The notes: generated by a model not told the origin, from the sequence alone. A stretch of DNA of 64,000 bases from Ciona savignyi (GCA_000149265.1 CH002635.1:100546-164545); one strand, 5' to 3'. Shown: positions 47,215 to 60,495, counted from the first letter of the stretch. A program made the numbers and translations.

Positions 47215-50200
47215 TATCGGTTCGTTATAAACTTTGCACCAAAAACGTTTTAACCACTTAAGATGACGATACTTAAAATAAGGCAAGCTTTGGGCTTGTT
47301 TATCCGAAAGAGTCGCTTCGTGCGAAATACTTCCCATTTTCACTCGTCGCATCTCGATAATAGTATGACTCGTTGCATCTTTCCTTGGGTTCAGCACGTT
47401 TTCTAGCAATATGGTAAACGTATATCCCTGATTGAGCGGATGTTTTTTGTTGGTGGTTAAAGCTTAACGCAAACAATCCAGTGGAATTTTCCATTCTAGC
47501 GAATATGTTGTTGTGAAGGTTGTGTTTCATACGGAGGGTTATGCTTTGCTTGAACCTAAGATAACGAACATGCATGTCTAATTTTGCAGCAATATTGTAA
47601 TGCTACAATACCCAATTACCGACCCACGTTCAGATTAAAATGTATTTTCTTTACCTCGAGAGGTGGAAAACGAGAGGTGAAGTGTTTTAACTATAACGAT
47701 TGCTTGCGATACGTTGTATCACAGTAAAAAAATTAGTCCCCAAAATTTATTCACGGAATATGGGCAAGATTTAGATTTGTAACTATGGGGTTATTACTTT
47801 ATTTACCTACAAAAAATATAACAATCTTAAAATGTACAGTTTGAAAGTTAGAACTAAGACATCCATCCTTATGTTACATATTTGTTTTTTGGCGGGACAT
47901 ATCCATCTGAAAGCTTTGACATTCATGTACGGTATTTTACGACCAAGCTACTACTTATTGCCAACAGAATTAACTGAAACCTTAGTTAAATATGATATTT
48001 CAAGTCAAGGGATTATTAGGATATTTATGTTTATGCCTAATAAAATAACAACTTTCAGTGCGGTTAGTTAGGGCCTCCAAAATACTTTAGGAGCTTTTGC
48101 TTAAATAAAGGTATCGTTCCTTGAAAACATTGCACCAGAAACGTTTTAACCACTTAAGATGACGATGCTTAAAATAAGGCAAGCTTTGGTGCTTGTTTAT
48201 CCGAAAGAGTAGCTTCGTGCGAAATACTTCCCATTTTCACTCGTCGCATCTCGATAATAGTATGACTCATTCCAACTTTCCTTGGGCTCAGCACGTTCTC
48301 TAGCATTACGGAAAGCGTATATCCCTGATTGAGCGGATGTTTTTTGTTTGTGGTTAAAGCTTAACGCAAAATATCTAGTGGAATTTTCCATTATAGCGAA
48401 TATGTTGTTGTGAAGGTTGTGTTTCATACGGAGGGTTATGCTTTGTTTGAACCTAAGATAACGAACATGCATGTCTAATCTTGCAGCAATACTGTAATGC
48501 TACAATACCCGATTACCGACCCACGTTTAGATTAAAATGTATTTTCTTTACCTCGAGAGGTGGAAAACGCGAGGTGAAGTGTTTTAACTATAACGGTTGC
48601 TTGCGATACGTTGTATCACAGTAAAAAAATTAGTCCCAAAAATTTATTTACGGAATATGGGCAAGAATTAGATTTGTAACTATGGGGTTATTAATGTATT
48701 TATACCAACAAAAAAGATAACAATCTGAAAATGTATATTTTTAAAGTTAGAACTAAGATATCCATTCTTATGTAATATATTTGTGTTTTTTTGGCGGGAC
48801 ATATCCATCTGAAAGCTTGGACATTCATGTACGGTATATTTTACGTACAAGCTACTACTTTTTGCCAACAAAATTAACTGAAAATTTAGGTATAGATGAT
48901 ATTTCAAGTTAAGGGTTTATTAGGATATTTATGTTTATGCCTCATAAAATAACAACTTTCAGTGCGGTAACTGCAGCCTCCAATATACGTTGAGGGCCTT
49001 TGCCTTAATAAAGATATCGTTTCTTGAAAAAGTTTGCACCAGAAACGTTTTAACCACTTCAGATTACGATACGCAAAATAAGGCAAGCTTTGGGGCTTGT
49101 TTATCCGAAAGAGTCGCTTCGTGCGAAATACTTCCCATTTTCACTCGTCGCATCTCGATAATAGTATGACTCGTTCCAGCATTCCTTGGGCTCAGCACGT
49201 TCTCTCACATTACGGAAAGCGTATATCCCTGATTGAGCGGATGTTTTTTTGTTGGTGGTTAAAGCTTAACGCAACTATCCAGTGGAATTTTCTATTCTAG
49301 CGAATATGCTGTTGTGAAGGTTCGGTTTCATATACGCAGGGTTGCGCGTTGTTTGGACCTAAGATAACGAACTTGCATGGCTAATCTTACAGCAACACTG
49401 TAATGCTACAACACCCAAATACCGACCCACATTCAGATTAGAATGCAATTTACCTCGAGAAGTGGAAAACGCGAGGTGAAGTCTTATAACTATAACGTAT
49501 AACGATTGTTTGAGGTACGTGGTATCATAGTAAAAAAATTAGTCGCAAAATTTATTCACGGAATATGGGCAAGATTTAGATTTGTAACTCTGGGGCCATT
49601 AGTTTATTTATACCTACAAAAAAATAACAATCTTAAAATGTACACTTTGAAAGTTAGAACTAAGATATCCATCCTTATGTGATATATTTGTTTTTTTGCC
49701 GGAACATATATCCATCTGAAATCTTGGACATTCATGTACGCCTTTGCCTTAATAAAGATATCGTTCCTTGAAAAGTTTGCACCAGAAAAGTTTTAACCAC
49801 TTCAGATTACGATACTTAAAATAAGGCAAGCTTTGGTGCTTGTTTATCCGAAAGAGTAGCTTCGTGCGAAATACTTCCCATTTTCACTCGTCGCATCTCG
49901 ATAATAGTATGACTCGTTCCAACTTTTTTGGGCTCAGCACGTTTTCTAGCAATGAGGAAAGCGTATATCCCTGATTGAGCGGATGTTTTTTGTTGGTGGT
50001 AAAGCTTAACGCAAACAATCCAGAGAAATTTTTCATTCTAGCGAATATGTTGTTGTAAAGGGTTCTGTTTCATACGGAGGGTTATGCTTTGTTTGTACCT
50101 TAAATAACAAACTTGCATGGCTAATTTTGCAGCAAAATATTAATGCTACAAGACCCAATTACCGACCCACATTCAGATTAGAATGCAATTTACCTCGCGA

Positions 50201-50545
50201 TGTGGAAAAACGCGAGGCCAAGTGTTTAACATGCGGTTGTTTGCCGTCTGTGGTATAACAGTAAAAAATTGTCACCGAAATTTATTCACGGATTGTGGCA
50301 AAGACTAAGATTTGTAACTCCATTGCCATTAGTTTATTTAACTACAAAAAAGATACGAATATTAACATTTACATTTTAAAAGTTAGTAATACCTATCCTT
50401 ATGTGATATATTTTATTATGTGGCTGGATATATCTACTAAAAGCTTAGATATTCATGTGTGGTATTTTACTTCCAAGCTACTATTTATTTTCCACATATT
50501 CAATTAAACATTTAGATATATATGATATTTCGAGTCAAGAGATTA
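47215..50545. repeat. Tandem array of four diverged 0.75-0.9 kb units
   Basis: Units begin near 47215, 48110, 49014 and 49759, so spacings are about 895, 904 and 745 nt. Each begins with TATCG...TTTGCACCA(G/A)AAACG and then contains, in order: GGCAAGCTTTGG, CGAAAGAGT(C/A)GCTTCGTGCG, TCGTCGCATCTCGATAATAG, CCTGATTGAGCGGATG, TGCTACAA(T/G)ACCC and TTTATTCACGGAATATGGGC (or a close variant). Unit 3 lacks much of its 3' part, which explains the short spacing. On the minus strand units 1 and 2 share a 91-codon open frame; units 3 and 4 have indels in it. No transposase, terminal repeat or tRNA-like box was recognised. Confidence 0.8.
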
Positions 50546-50944
50546 GCCACAGCAAAATTATCCACCCAATTCGCGTTATACGCGATCCGACATGCAAGAC
50601 ACCGTATACTGAGCAGTCAAACGATAAAGTTGTTGGTTATTTTGAAAATAGAGAAAAAAAGGGCAATCAGCTGGTTGCTAATGACATCATATAGAGTACG
50701 TTTCATGGTAAAAAGTCTACATGGAGCACGAAAATTTAAATTTAATATCCTGAAACCAAATAAAAGAAACCTGTACATAAATCGTACTACGTTATACACA
50801 AAATGTAGCAATGGGTCATGTACAGGAAAGGGGTGATTGGTGCTATATATAAAATGAAATTATTTGTTCCTGTAATAGGTAACCTTAAAAAATTCGATTG
50901 CTAGTGGATCGTAACGATTCTAAGAAAACACAATTATGTTAGGG

Positions 50945-51240
50945 ATATGATATTCATGTTTATCCCCGTGAATGGGAAAACCAAGGGGGGTTAACACACG
51001 GGCAATCGTAAAATCACCTCACGCCCACCGCCGGGGTTACCGGAGCTATTACAGTGTATTATGTTTGATTTACACGTTTCATCAATTTTGTAAACCCCAT
51101 TAATCCGCTGGGTTTAGCCATTACCCGTTAAGTGCCTTTTCCAAAGACACAACTTATTAACTAGCGACCAATTTCGAGCATGCAACCTTTCGATGGCAAG
51201 GCGACGCATTAAACCACTAGACTAACCGGTCGGACTAGGA
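50945..51240 (-). repeat. tRNA-like SINE, family B, near full length
   Basis: Read on the minus strand: tRNA-like head CCGGTTAGTCTAGTGGTTTAATGCG (51208-51232), TGTGTCTTTGG, GGCACTTAACGGG, CCCAGCGGATTAATGG, ATAGCTCCGGTAACCCC, GGCGGTGGGCGTGAGGTGAT, GATTGCCCGTGTGTTAACCC and a TATCATATCC tail. It shows the order of blocks in the family. Confidence 0.8.
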
Positions 51241-51549
51241 TGATCATAACTTGTTTTACTCTTTTTTTTTTGCTTTTTGATCTCTGTCATGATCCTTACA
51301 GGCATACCGTGTCGCCCTCTCTTTGGTAAAAAAGGATTTCTTAATCAGGTTAAAACGTTTAGCAATGCTAAATGCCATGTTGGTAACTTACTACGGCAAT
51401 TTATTTTACAAAATTTAGGAACCAACGAGATTTAAAAAAGGGGTTGAAAAACATAGGTAAAACGTATTTTCCACATTTTCGGGACCCATAAAATCTTTAA
51501 TGAACCTTAAAAATATAAAAAAATTAATGAACCTTAAAAAATTAAGCTG

Positions 51550-51660
51550 AAATGGTCGTGTGGCCGAATGGTTAACGCGATTAGTTCATACACCGAAAAA
51601 CGGCTTAGTGACGAATAATGACAAGACCACCAACGGATCGAAACTGAGCACATTAAATTT
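51550..51660 (+). repeat. tRNA-like SINE, family A
   Basis: GGTCGTGTGGCCGAATGGTT, AACGCGATTAG, ACACCGAAAAACGGCTTAGTG, CGGATCGAAACTGAGC. Confidence 0.7.
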
Positions 51661-51989
51661 TTTTAAATAAGAAACAAAGCAGGTTAGTTAAGAAGTCTCA
51701 GTCGCTTGATCAAATAGTGTCTTGAAATTAACTTGACATTGATGGATATTTCTTTGCTGGTAATTTAAAGAGTTTATTTGTGGTTGAGATTTATTTTTGA
51801 CCATTAGTGTTTTCTAAATTCAGTCTCAGATCTTTGGTTTAATTCAGATTTTAGGATAGTTAAGGATATTCATGTTAATTCCCGTAAATAAGAACATGCA
51901 GCTGGGCGCTATATGAAGGGAAATCAGCAGGTTACCTAATGCCAGCAGTTGATTTACTAGAGGTATTAATACGGTGTGCTGTCCTTCTA

Positions 51990-52235
51990 TGTGATTTCTG
52001 TCGGATGGTAGCTAGCTGGTCGGTTTTGTCCTAGGACAGTGCACTTAACGGACATTGCTTATAAACCCAGCGGATTATTGGGTTCTACTAAATTGAAGAA
52101 ATGTCTTAATTATAAAACACACAACAATAGCTCTGGTAACCTAACGGTGGGCGCGAGGTGATCTGACGATTGCCCGTGTGTTAACCCCCTTGGTTTTCCC
52201 ATTAACGGAGATTAACATGAATATTCTATCCTTAT
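51990..52235 (+). repeat. tRNA-like SINE, family B
   Basis: GTCCTAGGACAGTGCACTTA, CCCAGCGGATTATTGGGTTC, ATAGCTCTGGTAACCTAACG, GGTGGGCGCGAGGTGATCTG, GTGTTAACCCCCTTGG and ATATTCTATCC. Very similar to 7735-7960. Confidence 0.75.
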
Positions 52236-52239
52236 CATA

Positions 52240-55200
52240 TATTCACGAAAAATACATTCACAAAACTGTTTGTATTTGCCTGGGTAAATAAAGAAGGAGA
52301 CTTATTTTAACATATATTGTGAGTTACCTAACATAATACAAAATTAATTCAAAATTGGGTAATTAGGTTGGGGTCATTCATTTATAAAATAGGCTAAAAA
52401 AATAAGTATTTCACGAGAATAGGGTATTTTCACGGGGTAAAACCCTAATTTGGGGTTTTAAAGTATTGAGTTATATGGTTGTCTACCACATTATTTTTAT
52501 TATTCCAATTTGACAACTCTTCTAAAGTTATTTCGGACAAACAAAACACACAGGTCAAAGCGTTAGACGAAAAAAAATTTTTCACACTTGCTTTGCAAAG
52601 CATTTCATAGGGCATTGGAAACGAAACGAACAAAACAGTAACCCGAACAAAAAGCTCCAAATTGACAAGCATTGGGTAACAAAGTAATATAATATGTAAC
52701 AAATTCTAGTGAGAATAATAGCGGCAGTCTTTTGATGCATTTTTAAAGAAATGGCCGACTATAGTTAGCGGTTGGATTCAATTTAACAAACCTTCGGTTA
52801 AAGACCAAATGAGCGATAATGGCAAACAAAGCGCATATATTTGAAGTATTAGGCAACAAAAGTAATATGTTAACAAAATTTTAGCCAAAATAACAGCGGC
52901 GGTCTTTTTATGTATTTCGAAATCTAAAAACACAACAAATAAGAGCACAAATAACACAGGATATACTTACACCAGTCTATCATCTTTATTTTGATTGAGT
53001 ATTTTTATCTTCGCCGATTCTTTATTCCAGTCGTATCGGAGACGAGATTTTCAAAGGTTTCATTGAATCAATGCCCTCGTATTCAAACTAATAAAGCGTA
53101 ATGTTTGCTTAAAGGTACGAGGACATACACCAACAGTCGTGTATAAACAATTATCTCATTCTTAATCCATGACTAAGCTCTAGGAAATATGGAAAGGATT
53201 AAGAATTGTTTTTTTGCTTTGATAAAGACGGGTAACGTATTTCGACGGATCGTAGACGCCATAGAAAGCGTATTAAACTAAAGTTAGAAATAACAGTTGG
53301 TCCGGTCAAACTTATCTGAATTATTAATAACTCAAAACAATGCGAAAAATTTCGGAAAAGGCCAAAGGTGTTAAAAATACAATGGAAGGATTACCCAGTG
53401 ACGTAGGCAAATGCTGGACAATAAACACGATAAACAAGGTGTGAAAATATCAAAACACCCAAATCCATTGTTTGCTGACATGACAGAGAGACGTGAAGCA
53501 CTTAGCGAAATGTCAAGTTACGAACTTTTTAAAAACTAAGCGTATTTATGATCACCCGATAAAAGTTAGTTGTGTTGTGAAAAAACAAACGGACGACAAC
53601 GTGTTTTAGAATACAGCAGTGTTTCCCAACCAAAAAATGTTGTAGTATAAAACAGTGTTTCTCAACAAAAAATGTTGTAGTACACAGCAGCGTTCCTCAA
53701 CCGCCAGTCTGTTGACCAACACCGGTAAGCCGTATTTTTTGCTGATTCCCAAAGTAAGTTCACTTCAATAGTTTGGTAGATGCTTAATAAATATTATTTC
53801 TTTTCTTGGTTCGGCATTTTAACGTTTAGGAATGATTTTGTACTGTTTTAAATTAATGTATCTCTAAAATGCTGTCCAGCACTACAGCAAGCAACTAAAA
53901 CATTCTTTGCTTGTGATTGTGTCGTCACAATTAAATTTTACAGTGTAAGATAATACTGCAGAATAGCTCCTTTACATGTTCAGTTTGTTGATGACTTATC
54001 TTAAATAAAAATATCCAAAGATCTTATTAAAACGTGAGCTAAAAGGCAATTGAGACGACTATGTTTCATTAGGCCATTTCATTATTACATTACTGGTCCA
54101 AAAGTTTTTTTATGAAAGCTGACATAAGTGTATCACTGCTTTTAAGTGTTGATTAAATTTTTAACAATATTTCCCACTAAAGCTTGCTTAGCAACCGGTT
54201 AAAACGTTATCACGACAGAAAAGGCGAATAAGATTGTTCACTTAAATCAATATATCACAAACATACATATTAGGTCACCAGGGTGTAACTGTTTTTTTCA
54301 GTCGGCCGCTATAATCGGATGCAAGCGGCACCAATGACCCTCATTTAAGGCGATCACAACACTAACATTGTGTTGGTTATTAAATGTTGTGTGCACCAAA
54401 TTTGCTATGACAGCTCGGTAAACAGAGTCCTTCGCGCGCGACTCGCGTCAAGGGCCGTCACTTTCTATAGACGCGCGCGGTGCGGTTTGCTATAACGAGC
54501 GGATTTCGCCGCGCCTAAGAGCTCTCTGCAATGTTTTATAGTCGAAAGTGGAAGGTCGACCTTGGGACATGATGTCTAAGCTGAAGCGATTCAGTCACCC
54601 TAATGAACTTGATTGGCGTGTTGAAGGTTCGAGCGAGTTTAATAATGTCCCAAAGTGGGTAGGGTAATTGAGGGGCGGTGATAATGCACCAAATGGTTTT
54701 TAAAAGAAAACGGTAGAAACATAAAAAAAGTTGCGGAGATTTAATTTCTTTTTTCGCTCTTTTATTACATTAAAGGAGTATAGAAAAGTTACTTATTAAA
54801 CAGCAAAAATAAAAACTGCAAAACCTCAGTAAATGCAAACCAGATAAAGTGGGAAATAGGACGTGAGAGTTAAACCTTGCATATTAATTTGCTTTAATTT
54901 AAGATTTGAAATATATAACTTGTCTTTCGGGGAAAGCTGTGCATCAAAGGGTGCATAGGAGCACAAACTGTAAAACATCGTAAAGGTAGCGTTGGTTTAT
55001 CCAAATCCATGCCGACAGTTGAGTAATAAGTAAGATCTAAAATGTAGCGGCAAAAAGTTATATCCGTGGGAAAAGTTGTTCAGACGGTGTGAAATCACTG
55101 AGTTTTGATTATAGAAGTACTCGAGACGTATTAACAAGTTAAAAGCAACAACATTATTGTAATGTTGTTTTATTACTCGGACCCGTATTTGATCGTACGC

Positions 55201-55598
55201 TACTCCTTGTGCTATAACAGGTGATTTTGACAATATCATGAATCACGTCTTGAAATGGAAGTTTTTTTGTAGAAGTTTGGTAACCTAGTGATACACACTA
55301 GATGCGGGTACAACATTGGGTAACCTGTAGCGATATTTAATAACAATTATAATCCGGACATTTGTCGTATTAAAGTGCGAAAGTTATTGGCGAGTATATA
55401 TGTTTGGATTTAAGCTCAGCTTTAAAACGTTTCGTTTGTAGCTTAAGGTTATGAACTCGCTCTAATCTTGTGTTGATATAAGGCATAGCAACAATATATC
55501 GAGACTACGAATTCAGAATGTTGATTTTGTACATTCAGATAACAAGGCTACTCGCCGTCTGAACTGGAAATCGCGAAGAAAAAAAGGCCGCAGGTTGC
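52240..55598. other. Gene-free stretch
   Basis: No coding evidence. Two small structures stand out. The first is three imperfect repeats of about 40 nt at 53605-53705 (CAGTGTTTCTCAACAAAAAA and TGTTGTAGTA recur). The second is a CpG-rich patch at about 54420-54530 (CGCGCGCGACTCGCG, GACGCGCGCGGTGCGG) in otherwise AT-rich DNA, about 1.1 kb upstream of the next gene. Confidence 0.4.
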
Positions 55599-55606
55599 TA
55601 TATAAA
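55599..55606 (+). promoter_or_regulatory. TATA box of the 55.7 kb gene
   Basis: TATATAAA, about 50 nt upstream of the ATG at 55656. Confidence 0.65.
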
Positions 55607-55655
55607 CACTGGAAAAGCCATAGAGCGCCACATAGCTTGAAGCAGAAAACTCAAC

Positions 55656-57596
55656 ATGGCACTTTGCAAAACGTCGTCTTATGGAGAGTACGCATCGTCG
55701 TTACAATACACCAACAAGCAAGAGCAAATGAACCTGAAGAAAACAGTAGCTTTCATTAGCAGACAAGAAAGACAGGTAAGAACTATATATAATGCTGTGA
55801 AATGTTGATAGCGTTATAATTTCCACAGCATTTAAATGCTAAGTTGCATTGGCTTCATATATTTTAAAATAGCAGAAAACTTACATTTAAAATAGAAAAT
55901 AAATAATGCACCAAACGGTGTGAACATTAGTTTCAATGCTTCCGTATACAGTACAAGCTACGCTAATTTGTGACCCCGTATGGTGTTATTTTTTTATCTT
56001 ATTTAAATGTATATGCAAATATTAATAAATAACAACCCACAAGAAATGAAATCTTTTATTGCTTGATTTTTTCTAAAAATCGGCTGTAGATTGCAGGCGA
56101 ATCAATTTGTACTCGTATATCTCTGATTACTATACCGAAAATTTTAAATCAAATTTCTTACCAGATTACATCGTCGGTAGTTATCGACCAGATGATCACA
56201 ACAAAACGGTTGAAGGCGAAATTGGAGAGGTCGGCGATGATTGAAGAGAAGATGAGCAGTATCCGAGTTGGAAATCCTGAACCGATCCATGGGAACGGGA
56301 CTTCTGTTGTCTGGGAGGTGAAAGTTGCGTGAGAAGATGCGAAACTTAAAGGTAAAAATTGCTGCGTACGGCCGGGTGGCCGAATGGTTTACTCCACCGA
56401 TTCATATACCAATTCTATAAGACGAGCCGAGCCCAATATGGATTCAAAACTTCCCCGTTTAAAAAAAATTAAAAACACAACAAAAACAAAAAAACTTTTG
56501 TTTGTAGTTGTTTAGTAATGTTATATCTGTATTTCGGAGGGATGGCGTTATATCTGTATTATATCTGTATTTCGGAGTGATGGTGAAACAAATGCTAATA
56601 AAATAAGGTAAATGACATTCGAGTCTGTATCCTTGGGCCTGGAGTTAGGAATAGGTCTGGTGTTTAGGTTAGTGTTGGGGTCAAAGTAGTATTGTACAAA
56701 AATTATTTTCTGTTGGAGCTATACGCATTGTTATTGACCAAATAATGTTCATTACAGGTCGAAACCAAAGGGAAATTCTTTCGCCTTCTATCGCGTTGCC
56801 CGTGGCATTAAGGATCCTTAAATCTCAGGGAACAAAAGTCTCACCAAACGTCGAGACGAAGATTATGAATTTGGACAAAAATAAACGGTTTGCGAAGCGG
56901 TTTTCGATATCCACCAGCCGACCTGGTAAACCTGCAAAGGAGGTATCGGATTGTCCGATTCCTAATGCTGGAAATAAGCACAGACGAGGTAGCGGCGTCT
57001 CCTCTTCGTCCTCAGGAGGACTTTTGAAGAAAAAGCGACCCCGAAATCACGTTATTCCTCAAGTACCCCGTGCGTTATCACCCCTTCTACCGGTTCGACC
57101 CTCATCAGCCCCAAGAGACCACACGACTGATAAAGAATTCGCCACGGCGATGTGGGTGGCGGAAACTACTGGGGGAAAGGAACGAAACAGCGGCCACGAA
57201 AGGCCGGCATCTGCAAAACCAAACATCTTCCAACAAACAGAACAACCTTCCACGCCAACAGACGAAGAATCGCAGACGCCCGACACGCCGGGACCAAGCG
57301 AACCGCCCCCCGTTATCGACCGGTTCCCAACCCCGCCGGATTCGCCGGATCTTTCCGATCTACCAATTTACGAGGAATCTCTAACAGCTAAGTCCGTAGA
57401 AGACTTGCTGGACAAACTAAATCAAGACGATCCTGAAATAAGTTTGGTCGATCTGCACAGAGCGGCCGTCTCCTCAAAAAACTACCCCGGAAAGATTAGA
57501 CAATTCGTGCGGAAAATATATCGGTACAAAGTTGCTGGCCAGGACACTGACTACTATTCTTCAAGGTTACACAGTAACAACAAGGCCAGCACCTAA
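55656..57596 (+). CDS. Unrecognised gene: helical N-terminus and long disordered Ser/Pro-rich C-terminus
   Basis: Exon 1 is 55656-55775 (40 codons, MALCKTSSYGEYASSLQYTN..., donor GACAG/GTAAG). Exon 2 begins at 56165 (acceptor TTACCAG/ATTAC) with ITSSVVIDQMITTKRLKAKLERS. The large last exon ends at 57596, with acceptor probably CATTACAG/GTCGAAAC at about 56755. It encodes roughly 280 residues: Ser-rich SSSSSGGLLKKKRPR, a Pro/Thr/Glu acidic part (PTDEESQTPDTPGPSEPPP, FPTPPDSPDLSDLPIYEES), then a helical end (SVEDLLDKLNQDDPEISLVDLH, GKIRQFVRKIYRYKVAGQD). The exon 2 to exon 3 join is unsettled. The good donor GGGAG/GTGAAAG (56317) gives the wrong phase for that acceptor; the weak AGCA/GTATCC (56258) fits, or a small exon is missing. 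No family recognised; probably an intracellular regulatory protein. Confidence 0.6.
56365..56462 (+). repeat. tRNA-like SINE, family A, in an intron of the 55.7 kb gene
   Basis: CCGGGTGGCCGAATGGTTTA, then CACCGATTCATATACC and ATATGGATTCAAAACTTCCC, with an A-rich tail. It lies between exon 2 and exon 3. Confidence 0.7.
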
Positions 57597-60495
57597 TGAT
57601 AAACAAAATAACTACTCAAGCATATAATGCAAGGTGGTGCTGGTCGTGCTGTGGGCTATAGTGCTTAATTACGCAATCACAAGGCAGTCGGTACGGTCGT
57701 TTGGTCGAATGGTTAACGCGACCGATACAAATACAAAATTTTATACAAAAATGGTCTTGTTGACAAACTCATAATGGGTTCGAAACTTGAGCTAGTTAAA
57801 AAAAGTAACAGTGTCCGTATGCAACTTATAAAGTGACATCGCTGACATGTATCTGTTATTAATTCTGATCGAGCAATTTGGACGCAAATGTATCACTAAT
57901 TTATTTAACAATCTTATTGCAGAGTCGCAGAAACTGCGCATTTTTGACATTTCTCTAACGAAAGCATGATTTATTGCTCGAAAAGTATGTAAGATTGAAA
58001 TGCATTTCGCACTTTGTTTACTTGTTATTTTTATGTTGACTTGTTATTTTTATGGTGATTCTTCTTTTTTTTATGTTTTGGCGCCAAAAAAACAAAACAA
58101 AATATATATTGCAGTTCTTAAATAAAGTTGTATTAGTTTGGTTTAGATTGCGTTCTAGATGAAGTTTAAGCAATTAATTGATATCAGGCCGGTCCGGATG
58201 TGTCGAAAGGTACTGGCTGTTGCACTGTACCCAAATCTTGGTACAGCTGGAAGAGTGCATGTAGGCTACATGGCTTCACATACCGACACATTGTGTTTAT
58301 CTGTGCAGTTTGTTTAACTTGTCTAGAGCTTTTTGAAATAAAAGTATTTATTGAGTTCTATCTGGTTGATTTGTTGCGAAAAGATTTCCACTTTACGCAG
58401 GGACCCAGGGCTAAAGTTTATTGCAAGCTTGTTCAATTAACCTAAATCCACAGCTCTATTCTTAAATAGTGGTTTCTGAAGGAATTTTAGACATTCTATG
58501 TAAGCGTTTAGCGGGAAAACAGTTTGCATAACAGAGATAAAGAAAGTATTTGCGTAAATGTTGCTTAGACCAACCTCAGATCTCCAAGAACATGTGCTTC
58601 TATTTCTATAAATAAATCGAATGAATGGCTGAATTGAGTAGCGTCCCATGAGAGTGTTGTACGTTATCGCAACACCACTTAGCCAACGCCAGAATACATG
58701 TTTCCAGCATTGCTGGCTATTACTAGAAGCTCCAACAAGGAATAACTATTTATGCCCACATGGAGCGGGACAAATGGAATATCAGGGTAATCAAAGTGAA
58801 TCTTGCATTTGGGTTTGTTCGGCAGGCACGCACGCTCAGTTTTGATTAATTAATTTAACTGGGCCAAGTTAAAAACCCAGGTGGGCTCGTCACAACAGCA
58901 TTTTTATATAGAAATCGGTGTATGAATCGGACGCTTTACCCATTCGTTCACACAACCGTTTTCACACCACCATAGTTTGGAAATATGGTCATGTTACTTT
59001 TGTGTAGTTCCTGATGTTTACCAATAAGTATTAACCATCCCCACACTGTGTTGCCACATTTCTAGTAATTGTTAAAGTCGTTGTTATTCAAATAATTAAG
59101 TGGTTCCTATAAGCAGTGACCTACGTCAAACTGAACTGCTATTTATATTAAATATGCTGAGAGATTTTGCACCAATTTGGTGGATTTTACTTCCCACTTT
59201 AACCCGTGGATTTTTGGTGGAAAATTTTATACCACCGTGAAACTATATACCGTGAAAACTAAAGTGCCGTTCCGCATTTACTTCCTCGTCCAATGCCTAT
59301 ATTTTTAGTGCGACAAACGACCGCAGCACAATTCTGTGGGTCTGTTAGGCCGATATGGTACAACAAAATAGATATATTGTTGGTTATGTACCGCAAGCTA
59401 TGTGACCACTAAAAATTACAATAAAAAAAACAATCAACTGTCATATTACGTCATTAGGTCGGAACGGCCTCCTGTCAAATCACAGGTGGTATCGACAGAA
59501 TAACCAATTTACTCTTATATTACTGTGTACACAAGGTGCGTATGACCAGACACAGACAAAACGGTAGGGACATTTAGGCACGTTTGGCTGTAGAGTTCCG
59601 TGCTAACATAATGCCAAGATCAATATAATAAAGTCCAAAAATTCGAGAAATCTTTTGCGACGTCGTGATTGCGTGTAGCATTGAAAGAATCTGTCACGAT
59701 CACAAGTGCAATATTTCCACAAGCCAAGCCTAAAACAAACCGATCCCAGGGACACAAAAGGTTTAAGTGCTGTCTGTGGCGGTGATCTTACACCAAGTAC
59801 AAGGGACGTATTTATACAGCGGTGAAAACAGTATTTGCTGTTATACAGTATTTTAAATGCGAGAACTAACCAATACGATGTGTGCTTGGACTACAGCGCT
59901 AAACTGCAAATTCTTCGGCATTAATTACAAATTGCTTTGACAGGTACTAGAAAGAATAAACCGCAAGCGTACGTCATTGCGAAAGTCAACGCAATTAAAT
60001 GAATAAAACGCCTTATTTTATTAAAGGGCTGAACGTTTGGGTCGTTTTGTTTGATTAGAATTTTATAACGGCAAGAAGAAAATACACGTCCCAAGCCGTT
60101 CGAGGTCTTGCTGTGTTAAGATGATATCTTTGTATATTGAGGTGCTATTCAGCATTCGTTCGTGTGCTTCTAAGTCAACATTTCAGCGGATATCAGGACA
60201 ACACTTTGATTTCTACGGGGGGCGGGCGAGTTTCTGGAAATGTTGATTCTGCTTGGACCACATCTGGCTCCCACGAAACTATGTTGTCGTCGCTTGCGAA
60301 GCGGATAAATGAAGTAACGGCGTCGTTTATTGTGCAAAAGCGGGAGCGCGTATGAAGTGATAGGTATAAGCGAACAACAAGGGAAATAGCAAGAAATCGA
60401 GCACTGATTGTGAAACTTTCGGAAAGAACGCCGTCGGCGTCTGCGGCCGGAGGTCCTGTGCTTTGCTCTGCGGGTCACGTGACGCAGAACTGTCG
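57597..60495. repeat. Gene-free stretch with two tRNA-like SINEs (57690-57800 +, 58862-58975 -)
   Basis: 57690-57800 is a good family A copy: GTTTGGTCGAATGGTTAACG, CGACCGATACAAATAC, AAAAATGGTCTTGTTGAC, TAATGGGTTCGAAACTTGAG. 58862-58975 is a reversed, weaker copy (AAAAACCCAGGTGGGCTCGT, CCCATTCGTTCACACAACCG). Short open frames elsewhere have no splice context. Nothing else recognised. Confidence 0.6.

Noticed and set aside
47215-50545. The tandem units as a CRISPR array or bacterial repeat
   Set aside because: The units are 0.75-0.9 kb and diverged, in a eukaryotic setting; there are no short repeat-spacer patterns.
44443-58975. SINE heads as functional tRNA genes
   Set aside because: The A-box and B-box-like parts are present, but the spacing, the long AT-rich middle and the lack of a foldable acceptor stem point to SINEs, not tRNA genes.
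60170-60478. Frames on both strands just downstream of the kinase gene
   Set aside because: They lie past the kinase stop in its 3' UTR region and show no recognisable protein.
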